This document shows positions 34,014-41,996 of a DNA stretch of 64,000 nucleotides, piece by piece. Each line of letters begins with the position of its first letter. Positions within the stretch are counted from its first letter, which is position 1. Made by a program: the position numbers and the translations under genes. The notes under the pieces are model-generated. The model searched no databases, was not told where the DNA came from, and saw nothing but the letters and a program-made list of their open reading frames with translations. Source of the stretch: Deltaproteobacteria bacterium HGW-Deltaproteobacteria-12 (GTDB lineage Bacteria; Desulfobacterota; Syntrophia; Syntrophales; Smithellaceae); the NCBI GenBank assembly GCA_002840565.1, contig PHBK01000001.1:186001-250000 (forward strand). Reading direction: 5' to 3'.

Positions 34014-34062
34014 CGTATCTTGTCCTCCGCGCTTCACGAGATACGAGTAACGAGATACGAGG
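34014..34062 (+). repeat. Short intergenic repeat between cobB and the NRDE gene
   Basis: ACGAGATACGAG occurs twice (34036-34047 and 34050-34061). The first copy can also pair with CGTATCTTGT at 34014-34023 to form a hairpin. Confidence 0.5.
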
Positions 34063-34068
34063 TCGATC

Positions 34069-34839
34069 ATGTGCCTGATTCTGTTTGCTTATAAAGTTCA
34101 TCCAGCCTACCCGTTAATTGTGGCCGCCAATCGCGACGAATTTTATGAGCGGCCGTCTTCGCCTGTTGAATTTTGGGAGGAGGACCCGCAAATCCTTGCC
34201 GGCCGTGATTTAAAAGAAAAAGGTACCTGGCTGGGAATTACCCGGGAAGGAAGGTTCGCCGCCATTACTAATTACCGCGATCCGGCGTCCCTTAAAACCG
34301 GAGCACCATCACGCGGCAAACTGGTTAAAAATTTCCTGCGAAGTTCATCCGACGCAGCAGTTTATATGGAAAAGATTTCCCGGCAGGCTGGTCTTTACAA
34401 CGGTTTTAATTTAATTTGTGCGGACAGTACAGGACTTTTCTTTTACTCCAACCACGCCCAGATGCAAAAACTGCCACCCGGAATTTATGGCCTGAGTAAT
34501 CGTCTCTTAAACAGCCCCTGGCCGAAGGTTTTGCAGGGCCGGAAAAACTTGTCTGCAGCAATGCATAAAAAAGGTGCTGAATTGGAAGCGGCGCTCTTTG
34601 CTCTCCTGGCTGATCGCCGGATTGCGCCGGACAACAAACTTCCCTCCACCGGTGTCGGATTGGAATGGGAAAGGCTTTTATCAGCAACGTTCATTGAAAG
34701 CCCCGTTTACGGCACCCGCTCCTCGACAGTGCTCCTGCTGGGGAAAAATAAATGGGTAAAACTCGTGGAAAAAGTATTCGACGGAAAGCCCGAACCCTGG
34801 ATCGAAAGCCGGTTTTCCTTCCGCCTGGAAAAGAGGTAA
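34069..34839 (+). CDS. NRDE (TANGO2-like) family protein
   Basis: 256 residues beginning MCLILFAYKVHPAYPLIV, with the family-defining NRDEFYERPS near residue 21 and AGRDLKEKGTWLGI near 44. NRDE/TANGO2 proteins have an Ntn-hydrolase-like start (Met-Cys) and have been tied to haem handling in eukaryotes; the bacterial role is uncertain. It follows cobB by about 57 bases that contain a small repeat, and precedes a Nudix gene by eight. Confidence 0.88.
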   Translation: MCLILFAYKVHPAYPLIVAANRDEFYERPSSPVEFWEEDPQILAGRDLKEKGTWLGITREGRFAAITNYRDPASLKTGAPSRGKLVKNFLRSSSDAAVYMEKISRQAGLYNGFNLICADSTGLFFYSNHAQMQKLPPGIYGLSNRLLNSPWPKVLQGRKNLSAAMHKKGAELEAALFALLADRRIAPDNKLPSTGVGLEWERLLSATFIESPVYGTRSSTVLLLGKNKWVKLVEKVFDGKPEPWIESRFSFRLEKR

Positions 34840-34847
34840 GTATATAG

Positions 34848-35288
34848 ATGGAAAAGGAGAGGGGCAATAATATTTATCCCGTGGTTCCCCGTGTCGGTGT
34901 GGGGGCGATTACGATCCACCAAGGCCGGATATTGCTGGTAAAGCGCGGCACAGAACCGAGCCGCGGCTTATGGGCGATACCAGGCGGAACTCTTAAATTG
35001 GGCGAGACATTGCAGGAATGTGCCGCCCGGGAGATTTTGGAAGAAACAGGCATAAATATAAAAGTAGGTAAATGCCTTTACGTTTTTGATTTCTTTGAAT
35101 ATGATGACAGCGGGAAAATTAAGTTTCATTTTGTTGTTGTTGATTTTGCCGGAGAATATATATCAGGTCAGCCCAAAGGAGCGGATGATGCCGAAGAGGC
35201 CCGCTGGTTGAAGCCTGAAGAATTAAATAAGCTGCCGGTGTCAAAAAAAACTATCGCGGCATTGAAGGAAATCGGGTTTATAGAATAA
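34848..35288 (+). CDS. Nudix hydrolase
   Basis: 146 residues with a full Nudix box: GGTLKLGETLQECAAREILE followed by ETGI (residues 44-67), which binds the metal that hydrolyses a nucleoside-diphosphate-linked substrate. GRILLVKRG near 26 and WAIPGG precede it, the pattern of ADP-ribose/NADH-type pyrophosphatases. Proximity to an NAD-using Sir2 enzyme fits processing of ADP-ribose-like products, but that link is inference. Confidence 0.92.
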   Translation: MEKERGNNIYPVVPRVGVGAITIHQGRILLVKRGTEPSRGLWAIPGGTLKLGETLQECAAREILEETGINIKVGKCLYVFDFFEYDDSGKIKFHFVVVDFAGEYISGQPKGADDAEEARWLKPEELNKLPVSKKTIAALKEIGFIE

Positions 35289-35373
35289 AGACTGAAGACT
35301 GAAGGACAAAGGTTCAAGGCACAAGGCACAAGGCAATTGCACTATCCGGCCTTCAGCCTTCAGCCTTCATTCT
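35289..35373 (+). repeat. Palindromic intergenic repeat, CTGAAGG type
   Basis: Left part GACTGAAGACTGAAGG, then CAAGGCACAAGGCACAAGGCA (three 7-base units), then CCTTCAGCCTTCAGCCTTC, which folds back on the left part. A similar CTGAAGG/CCTTCAG array lies at 52943-53035. Confidence 0.6.
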
Positions 35374-35390
35374 TTTCAAAGGAGGTCTGT

Positions 35391-36140
35391 ATGAAAGTTG
35401 TTTATTCCGAAGATTACAAGCAGGTTTATACAACTGACCCTGCCTCTGCCCCCGGTAGAATTGAAGCAATAGAAATTGCGTTGCGCGGGAAAGTGACTTT
35501 TGTGGAGCCGGCGCCCGCATCGGAAGAAGATATCCTGAAGGTGCATACTCCTCATCATGTAAGGGATGTCGAGCGTGAAGGCGTTTATGATATTGCAGCT
35601 CTGGCTGCCGGTGGAGCAATTATGGCCGCCCGGATAGCCCTCGCCGAACCCTGCTTTGCCGTCATTCGCCCTCCCGGCCATCACGCATCGGCGGGCAGCG
35701 CCTGGGGCTTTTGCTATTTTAATAACATGTCCATCGCTTTGCAGAAACTGCAGCACGAAGGAAAGATTAAAAAAGCTTTTGTCCTCGATTTTGATCTGCA
35801 TTACGGCGACGGCAATGTAAATATTCTGGAGGGCAAGGGATATGTAACGATTCTTAATCCGTCCGGGGCGAACCGTAATGAATATTTAAAAAGTGTTGAA
35901 GCGAAGCTGGCGCAGACCGATGCGGATATGATTGCCGTTTCCGCCGGTTTTGATAATCATGAGCAGGATTGGGGCGGCCTTTTAAAAACTGAAGACTATA
36001 CATTTATGGGAAATCTCGTGCGGGAAGCTGCACAACGCAACAACGGCGGCTGTTTCGGCATTCTGGAAGGCGGCTATAACCATGCCGTTTTAGGCAAGAA
36101 TGTTCTGGCTTTCATTCAAGGCCTGGGAAGGCTTCCATGA
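35391..36140 (+). CDS. Histone deacetylase-family (acetoin utilisation-like) hydrolase
   Basis: 249 residues of the arginase-deacetylase fold. Hallmarks are the histidine pair in RPPGHHASAGSAWGFCYFNN, the metal-binding FDLHYGDGN, and SAGFDNHEQDWGG. This family removes acetyl or other acyl groups from lysine, polyamines or small molecules. GGAGG lies before the ATG at 35391. It is shorter than canonical members (about 300-370), lacking some C-terminal helices. It overlaps the next gene by four bases. Confidence 0.9.
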   Translation: MKVVYSEDYKQVYTTDPASAPGRIEAIEIALRGKVTFVEPAPASEEDILKVHTPHHVRDVEREGVYDIAALAAGGAIMAARIALAEPCFAVIRPPGHHASAGSAWGFCYFNNMSIALQKLQHEGKIKKAFVLDFDLHYGDGNVNILEGKGYVTILNPSGANRNEYLKSVEAKLAQTDADMIAVSAGFDNHEQDWGGLLKTEDYTFMGNLVREAAQRNNGGCFGILEGGYNHAVLGKNVLAFIQGLGRLP

Positions 36141-37012
36141 GAATAAATATTGAACAGGTCGGAACAATCGGTGCCGGATTGCTGCGGCCGGAAGGGGTCA
36201 TGGCGGCAGATGACGGCCATGTTTACACGGCTGACGCCCGCGGGTGCTGTTCCCGGATTAGCCGCGATGGGGGCACATCCTTTTTCGGTGCACTGGGCGG
36301 AACGCCAAACGGGATTTGTATTGATAAAAAAGGCAACTGCATAATTGCCAATATCGGCAATGGTGAAGTGCAACTATTGTCCGGCGACGGACGTCATTTA
36401 GTTTTGCTGACTGAGGCGCAGGGCAAAAGGATGTACACACCCAATTTCCCCTTTCTTGATTTTTCCGGGCGCCTCTGGGTATCCAATTCCACTGATGATC
36501 CCAATATTGATTCCTCTCTGCGCTCGCCTGTTCCCGATGGGTGTCTGATTCTTATTGCTGAACACAGAGAACCGCAGATTGTCGCCGACGCCATTTGCTT
36601 TGCCAATGGAGTCGCTGTGGATCAGGCGGAAAAATATGTTTATGTGGCGGAAACAATGAAGAGACGGATTCTGCGCTTTCCGATCAAAGAGGATAGTTCC
36701 CTGGGGGCAAGAGAAGTATACGGGCCGGAATTTCTTGGCGCCAAGGGTTTCCCCGACGGCATTGCATTTGATGAAGCCGGGAATCTCTGGATAGCATTTC
36801 CCATGGCCAATGCCATCGGTTTTATCGATCCGGCCGGGAAACTGGATATGTATCTGGAAGATCCGGCGGGGAAGATACTGCGGGCTCCGGCCAATATATG
36901 CTTTGGGGGAAAGGACAGGAAGACCGCTTTTATCGGCAGCCTGGGCGGTACAAACATTCCCTGCTTTGAAGTTCCTTCTTCCGGGGCCAGATTAATTCAC
37001 CAGGCGGCATAA
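36137..37012 (+). CDS. SMP-30/gluconolactonase-like beta-propeller protein
   Basis: 291 residues with recurring strands of a six-bladed propeller: RPEGVMAADDGHVYTAD, GTPNGICIDKKGNCIIAN, FANGVAVDQAEKYVYVAE, FPDGIAFDEAGNLWIAF. These spacings and the EG/NG/DG metal-site pattern fit SMP-30/gluconolactonase-type lactonases. There is no signal peptide. It overlaps the deacetylase-like gene by four bases, so they are co-expressed. The substrate is unknown. Confidence 0.82.
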   Translation: MRINIEQVGTIGAGLLRPEGVMAADDGHVYTADARGCCSRISRDGGTSFFGALGGTPNGICIDKKGNCIIANIGNGEVQLLSGDGRHLVLLTEAQGKRMYTPNFPFLDFSGRLWVSNSTDDPNIDSSLRSPVPDGCLILIAEHREPQIVADAICFANGVAVDQAEKYVYVAETMKRRILRFPIKEDSSLGAREVYGPEFLGAKGFPDGIAFDEAGNLWIAFPMANAIGFIDPAGKLDMYLEDPAGKILRAPANICFGGKDRKTAFIGSLGGTNIPCFEVPSSGARLIHQAA

Positions 37013-37075
37013 TATTAATTTGCGGCAGACGAAAACTTACAAATTCAATAGGCAGAAAGATAAGAAAGGCAATTT

Positions 37076-37753
37076 ATGCATGAGGAATATCTAAGACCAA
37101 CGGAGTTTATCGACAGCGAATCGCCCGCTGTTCAATCCTTTGCCAAAGAAGCAGTGCAGGGAGCAAGGACGGATGTGGAGAAGGCAATTAAACTGTACTA
37201 TGCCGTCCGGGACGGTATTTATTATGACCCTTACCGGATCGAAACCACGCGGGAGGCATTCAAGGCCAGCGTTATTCTGGGCAAGGGATACGGTTATTGT
37301 GTGGCCAAGGCCATTGTCCTGGCCGCCGCATGCCGGGCGCAGGGCATTGCCTGCCGTCTCCATTTTGCCGATGTTCGCAATCATCTGACAACTGAGCGTT
37401 TAAAGAAAATTATGCAAACGGACATTTTCACCTATCATGGCTATAACGATCTCTTTCTGGAAGGGCGCTGGATCAAGGTGACGCCGACATTCAATTCATC
37501 TCTGTGCGAGCGGTTTAAGGTCAAGTCTCTTGATTTCGACGGTTTAAACGACGCCGTGTTTCATCCCTTCGATATGGAGGGCAGACGCCACATGGAATAT
37601 ATTGCCGATCACGGTTCTTTTGCCGACGTTCCTTATGAAAAAATCATTGAAGTATTTACCGATTTTGTGGACGTGGCCATTGCTCAAGCGTCAGCAACCG
37701 AGGCCGGCGCTTTTGAACGGGAAGCGGAAGCCGAAAGAAAATTAAAAAGCTGA
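37076..37753 (+). CDS. Transglutaminase-like domain protein
   Basis: 225 residues. The cysteine in GKGYGYCVAKAIVLAAACRA (near residue 73), the histidine in YHGYNDLFLEGRWIKV (near 121) and the following TPTFN fit the transglutaminase-like cysteine protease fold (Cys-His-Asp). No signal peptide, so it is cytoplasmic. It lies 63 bases after the SMP-30-like gene in the same direction. Bacterial members act as peptidases or amide hydrolases of unknown target. Confidence 0.85.
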   Translation: MHEEYLRPTEFIDSESPAVQSFAKEAVQGARTDVEKAIKLYYAVRDGIYYDPYRIETTREAFKASVILGKGYGYCVAKAIVLAAACRAQGIACRLHFADVRNHLTTERLKKIMQTDIFTYHGYNDLFLEGRWIKVTPTFNSSLCERFKVKSLDFDGLNDAVFHPFDMEGRRHMEYIADHGSFADVPYEKIIEVFTDFVDVAIAQASATEAGAFEREAEAERKLKS

Positions 37754-37786
37754 TTTATTCGAAGTTGAAATGTATTGCGCTTATCA

Positions 37787-37858
37787 GACCAATTTGCATT
37801 CAAAATGATAACGCGACGACGCTGCCAACAAAGTTAGCGTTTGAATGCGACTTGGTAT
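37787..37858 (+). repeat. Long imperfect palindrome between convergent genes
   Basis: CCAA-ttt-GCATTCAAA (37789-37804) pairs with TTTGAATGC-gac-TTGG (37840-37855), leaving a 35-base loop rich in ACGCGACGACGC. It ends at the stop of the minus-strand ferredoxin gene. It could act as a bidirectional terminator structure (no T run) or be a REP-like repeat. Confidence 0.55.
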
Positions 37859-38772
37859 CAGATATTCTGTCCAGGTTGTTTTCCTAACAGCACCTCTGCC
37901 GGAATAATATGATCATGGGTAAATTCTGGTCTTTTGATCATGGTGCGGGTTTTGCCCGGACAAACCCGGACGCATTGCCCGCACCCGAAGCACTTCCTGT
38001 AGTCCACGCTGATTTTGCCTTTCTTGATGGAATTCGCGCTGAACATACAGATCCTCACGCACTCGCCGCATTTCTCCGGGCTAAGGCAATGCCCGGGATC
38101 CTGTCTCACTATCTCCGGGCCGGCATAGAGCATTTTCCCGGTTATCTGGAAAGTGCGCACTAAAACGCAGATGTCCTGGTCGCAGTTACAAACGACAAAA
38201 TGCCACTTGCCGGACTGCAGGCAAAAATCCAGAGAGTGGACCAGCCCGGCATCCCGGCACTGCTCGAGGATGGCCACGGCTTCATCGGCGTTAATAATTT
38301 TGTATCCAAGATTAAGACTAAGATAAATATCCGCCCCGTAGAGAACGACAATATCCTTACAGCAAGGCTCTTGCCAGCGATCCAACGCCTTCTGACAAAC
38401 GCAAGGCCCCACGGCCAGCCGGGGAGAATTCTCCCGGCTTTGGAGGGTGTCGATGTAGCGGATGAGATTGGTAGCCGCCTTTGTCGTTACCACAAGACCG
38501 TGCGGCAGGTAATGGCCCGACAGGGCGATTCCCGTCAAAAGAGCCCGGCCGATGGCCGTCTCCGTGATGAACTTCCGGCGCAAAAACCAATCAACCAGCC
38601 GCAAAATCTGCGGTTCATATTTGCCATAGAGCCAGTGGGAAAAATAATGAACCTTGCCTATCGGCACTAATTGATTGCCGCCGAAGGCTATATGCCCCAT
38701 GAGCATCAACCCGATCAGTTCCCAATTTAACCCGCCGGAATAAGCTGCAGCATCGCCGCCATTAAAAATCAT
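37858..38772 (-). CDS. Multi-cluster 4Fe-4S ferredoxin-like protein (paralogue 2)
   Basis: 304 residues. A hydrophobic or helical N-terminal region is followed by CVCQKALDRWQEPCC (near 123), VCNCDQDIC (near 197), and two ferredoxin-type clusters: CLSPEKCGECVRIC and CFGCGQCVRVC (near 232-272). The order of motifs matches the proteins at 6599 and 46079, although the CxCCxCCCG block is reduced here to CNCDQDIC. The first CxxC spacing of the first cluster is also longer. Probably an electron carrier or oxidoreductase subunit; partner unknown. Confidence 0.78.
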   Translation of the reverse strand: MIFNGGDAAAYSGGLNWELIGLMLMGHIAFGGNQLVPIGKVHYFSHWLYGKYEPQILRLVDWFLRRKFITETAIGRALLTGIALSGHYLPHGLVVTTKAATNLIRYIDTLQSRENSPRLAVGPCVCQKALDRWQEPCCKDIVVLYGADIYLSLNLGYKIINADEAVAILEQCRDAGLVHSLDFCLQSGKWHFVVCNCDQDICVLVRTFQITGKMLYAGPEIVRQDPGHCLSPEKCGECVRICMFSANSIKKGKISVDYRKCFGCGQCVRVCPGKTRTMIKRPEFTHDHIIPAEVLLGKQPGQNI

Positions 38773-38797
38773 TTGGATGTATTTTATCCATGAACCT

Positions 38798-39565
38798 CTA
38801 TTTAGGGGCCATGCGGAGCGCCCCGTCCAGTCGGATGACCTCGCCGTTTAAATAAGGATTCAAAATTATCTGCTGTACGAGCAGGGCAAATTCCTCCGGC
38901 TCACCGATTCTTTTCGGGAAAGGCACCGAATTGTTGAGTGCCTGTAGAGCCTCCTTAGGCAGCATGGCCAAAAGCGGCGTGTTGAAAAGTCCCGGCGCGA
39001 TAGTGACGACACGAATCCCGAGGCCGGAAAGATCCCGGGCCATCGGAAGCGTCATGCCCACAACGGCGCTTTTGGAGGCGGCATAGGCGACCTGGCCAAT
39101 CTGGCCGTCAAAGGCGGCCGTGCTGGATACATTGACGATTACCCCTCTTTCACCATGTTCATTCGCTTCGTTTGTGCTCATGGCAAAAGCGGCTTTGCTG
39201 GCGACGTTGAAAGTGCCCAGAAGATTGAGGCGAATGATCTGTTCAAAGATAGGCAGGGAGTGGGGGCCGTTTTTCGAGACGGTTCGTTCGACCCATCCGG
39301 TTCCGGCGGCATTGATACAGAAATGAATGCCGCCAAATTGATCTTTAGCTTTGGCGATGCTGTCATTCACGCTTTCTTCTTTGGTAACATCCGTCATGCA
39401 GAAGAGGACGCTCTTTCCCAACTCGGCAGCCAGCGCTTTACCCTTGTCTTGCTGGACATCAAAAATGACTGCATTGCCTCCGTCTTTGACTATTTGCCTT
39501 ACCGCCGCCTCCCCCAGACCGGAAGCGCCTCCTGTAATTAAAGCAGTACGTTTTGCTATCTCCAT
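38798..39565 (-). CDS. Short-chain dehydrogenase, 3-hydroxyacyl-CoA dehydrogenase (HSD17B10)-like
   Basis: 255 residues. ALITGGASGLGEAAVRQIV binds NAD, NAAGTG and the catalytic Ser...YAASKSAV (Tyr/Lys) complete the active site, and the C-terminal LNPYLNGEVIRLDGALRMA closely resembles type II 3-hydroxyacyl-CoA dehydrogenases. Such an enzyme would oxidise 3-hydroxyacyl-CoA in beta-oxidation, in keeping with a fatty- or aromatic-acid-degrading syntroph (inference). AAGGAGG precedes the ATG at 39565. Confidence 0.87.
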   Translation of the reverse strand: MEIAKRTALITGGASGLGEAAVRQIVKDGGNAVIFDVQQDKGKALAAELGKSVLFCMTDVTKEESVNDSIAKAKDQFGGIHFCINAAGTGWVERTVSKNGPHSLPIFEQIIRLNLLGTFNVASKAAFAMSTNEANEHGERGVIVNVSSTAAFDGQIGQVAYAASKSAVVGMTLPMARDLSGLGIRVVTIAPGLFNTPLLAMLPKEALQALNNSVPFPKRIGEPEEFALLVQQIILNPYLNGEVIRLDGALRMAPK

Positions 39566-39627
39566 GACATCCTCCTTAAAAAAATAATGGATACTTTTTT
39601 TCAATTGCTGCCAAATAATCCGGAAAC

Positions 39628-40827
39628 TCAGATTTTGAAGACTCCCCTGTCGTATATTATGACCTTCCTGCCGTTCAGGAGATGAGCCGTCACCGTCTTT
39701 TGTTCAGTATTGACAAGATCCCAGTGGAGAGCGGAGTCATTAAATCCCAGTTTTTTCTTCAGCGCCGCTGTCAGCCGGGCCGAATTGCCGCTATAGGTAT
39801 CACTGTATGAGGAACCGAGCGCTATATGACAGTTCCCTTCATTGCCGCCAAAATTTTCATCAAAGAGGGTATCGGCCATGAAGCGATCGATCCGGGAAAA
39901 CCGTTTGTCCGTCAGGGAGAATTCCCCCAGCCGCCGCGCGCCTTCATCCATGGCCAACTGCTTTTTCACAAACTCCTCTCCCTGTTTGGCCTCGATCGAG
40001 ACTGCCTGCCCCTTGGCAAACCTAATGCGGACATCTTCGATGTAGTTACCACTGCGGAAGGAGGGGAGATTGGCAAAATAGACGCCTTCCGTACCGCGCC
40101 AGTCGGGAGAAACAAACACCTCGAAACTGGGTACGTTATGGCCGGAGACGCCCGCCCACTTGCGCTGCTCGCCGGGCGTTATCCGCAAATCCATCTTTGC
40201 CGACTCCAGATGAAAGTGCTTAACTTTCAGCGAACTGAGCTGTTTTTTGATGACATTTATCTCTTTGTGGATCTTTTTCCATTCAGCCACCGGATCAGGC
40301 GCGTCCAGGTAACACCCCTTGATTACCTGTGTCGTGTATTGTTGGAGCGACATTTTTGCCTGGCGGGCCAATTCGTCCGTGGGGAGAATGCAGAGCGTCC
40401 AGGCGTATTGGCTCAATTCCTCACGCTTATCGAGAATGTCTTTGAGTGGCTTGCGGGAGACGATGGCCTTGCCGATTTTAGCCGAATCAATGTCTTTGAG
40501 GTGAGTCAGCGACTGAGGCGCATGCAGGTATATCCTGCCATTGATATTTTTGTAGAGTTCTTTGTCGCCGGGGGCGATAAAGGTAAGCTGTCCGGGATTG
40601 GCCTTTTGATAGAAACTGAGTTCCATGCCGCAGGTGGCGGCCAGGCGCTGCACCGGACGCATACCACCATCGAGGATTCGCCCGTAGAGAATTTCGGCCA
40701 GCGGGAGCGCCGGCAGGTCATACTGGATAAGGACGATTTCATTTTTCTTCATCGATATTTTCCGGGCTGTCTTCAGCGCCCAGAGGAGAACATCGGCATA
40801 TTTCTCCAGATTTTTTGCAGTCAGCAT
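39628..40827 (-). CDS. M29-family metallo-aminopeptidase
   Basis: 399 residues. M29 peptidases are cytoplasmic two-metal aminopeptidases of broad specificity. The conserved C-terminal half shows GNEGNCHIALGSSY and ALHWDLV, carrying metal ligands, and RMD-type segments such as FHLESAKMDLRI precede it. The gene stands 60 bases upstream of the SDR gene on the same strand. No signal peptide. Confidence 0.85.
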   Translation of the reverse strand: MLTAKNLEKYADVLLWALKTARKISMKKNEIVLIQYDLPALPLAEILYGRILDGGMRPVQRLAATCGMELSFYQKANPGQLTFIAPGDKELYKNINGRIYLHAPQSLTHLKDIDSAKIGKAIVSRKPLKDILDKREELSQYAWTLCILPTDELARQAKMSLQQYTTQVIKGCYLDAPDPVAEWKKIHKEINVIKKQLSSLKVKHFHLESAKMDLRITPGEQRKWAGVSGHNVPSFEVFVSPDWRGTEGVYFANLPSFRSGNYIEDVRIRFAKGQAVSIEAKQGEEFVKKQLAMDEGARRLGEFSLTDKRFSRIDRFMADTLFDENFGGNEGNCHIALGSSYSDTYSGNSARLTAALKKKLGFNDSALHWDLVNTEQKTVTAHLLNGRKVIIYDRGVFKI

Positions 40828-41061
40828 ATATTATGTTTCCCTTCCGGTTAATCATCATTGGATTGATCTTTTTACCAATAATTTACGCTTCCGGCAAGCA
40901 TTTCCGGGACAATTCAGTAATTTTTTCGTGAGACATGAATAGAAATTTATTCCCTTTCGAGTCAACCGAGCAAATAAACTTGCCTAAAGAGATGGTGAAC
41001 GGTAATATGAGGCTGTGTATTATTGGCGGGAATTAAAGGATTTCAGCGACAGGGAGGCAGT

Positions 41062-41931
41062 GTGAGAAAATCATTTTTATATTTCTTGCTCCTCAGTTTC
41101 ATTTTGCTGATGCCGCTATCCGCCTGGTCCTTGACTGATTTCTCCAGAAGTTTTCTTCAAGACCTGCTAATAGCTGAAGGGCTTGATGAGTCTGAGGCGC
41201 AGCGCCTCGTCCATGACCCCCGCATATCCGTCCGTCCGGATTTTGTCGTGAAAAACCTTTTTTATTCCAATCCCCGGCCGGCGGCACAGAAGCCGGATGT
41301 CATGGAAGTGTCTTCCCGGCAAATCGCACAGGGCAGAGCTTTTATGAAAACGCATGCCGCCAGTTTGTCCGCCGTGGAAAAACGTTTCGGAACATCACCC
41401 CGGATCATTACCGCCATTTTGATCATAGAATCCCGGCTGGCAACCTATCCGATGTCCTCTAATGTGGTCAACGCCTATGTCAACCTGGCCCTTTTGTTGA
41501 ACCCCGACTATCTGAAGGAAGTTCAGACTTTTTATGCGAATGACTATCCGCAGTTTAACGACGAAGCCACGATCGCCAGAGCCAAGCGCAAAGCGAAGTG
41601 GGCTTTATATGAGCTTTCTCACCTCGTTCAACTGGCCAATGAATTGCATATCGATCCTTTGACAATAAACGGTTCATTTGCCGGGGCGCTGGGACCGGCG
41701 CAATTTCTGCCTTCTTCTTTCTGTCTTTTCGGAGTTGATGGTGACGGCGACGGCATCGCCGACCCCTTCAATCTGGCCGACGCAAAATTCAGCATCGGAC
41801 ATTATCTTCAGATATTCGGCTGGGCAGAGGACGCCCCGATCGATCAGAAAAGACAAGCCGTTTGGTTCTACAACCGCAGCCGGATTTATGTCAACACGAT
41901 CATGATGATTTACGATAAACTTGGCCAGTAA
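41062..41931 (+). CDS. Lytic murein transglycosylase, MltB-like
   Basis: 289 residues, exported: hydrophobic signal FLYFLLLSFILLMPLSAWS (about 4-22). The catalytic glutamate lies in AILIIESRLATYP (near residue 114), and GALGPAQFLPSSF near 213 and VWFYNRSRIYV near 272 match the MltB/SLT-3 family, which cleaves peptidoglycan with formation of anhydromuramic ends. The GTG at 41062 with GGGAGG just before it is chosen; an in-frame TTG at 41023 would prefix the signal peptide with 13 residues. Confidence 0.88.
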   Translation: MRKSFLYFLLLSFILLMPLSAWSLTDFSRSFLQDLLIAEGLDESEAQRLVHDPRISVRPDFVVKNLFYSNPRPAAQKPDVMEVSSRQIAQGRAFMKTHAASLSAVEKRFGTSPRIITAILIIESRLATYPMSSNVVNAYVNLALLLNPDYLKEVQTFYANDYPQFNDEATIARAKRKAKWALYELSHLVQLANELHIDPLTINGSFAGALGPAQFLPSSFCLFGVDGDGDGIADPFNLADAKFSIGHYLQIFGWAEDAPIDQKRQAVWFYNRSRIYVNTIMMIYDKLGQ

Positions 41932-41996
41932 TCAGGGCAATCAGCCCGATTAAACTGTTTGCAGCACCACAATTTTTTCAAGAAGTGTTAGACGCA

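Noticed and set aside
39826-40851. 341-codon plus-strand open frame
   Set aside because: Fully antisense to the M29 aminopeptidase, which has clear family motifs.
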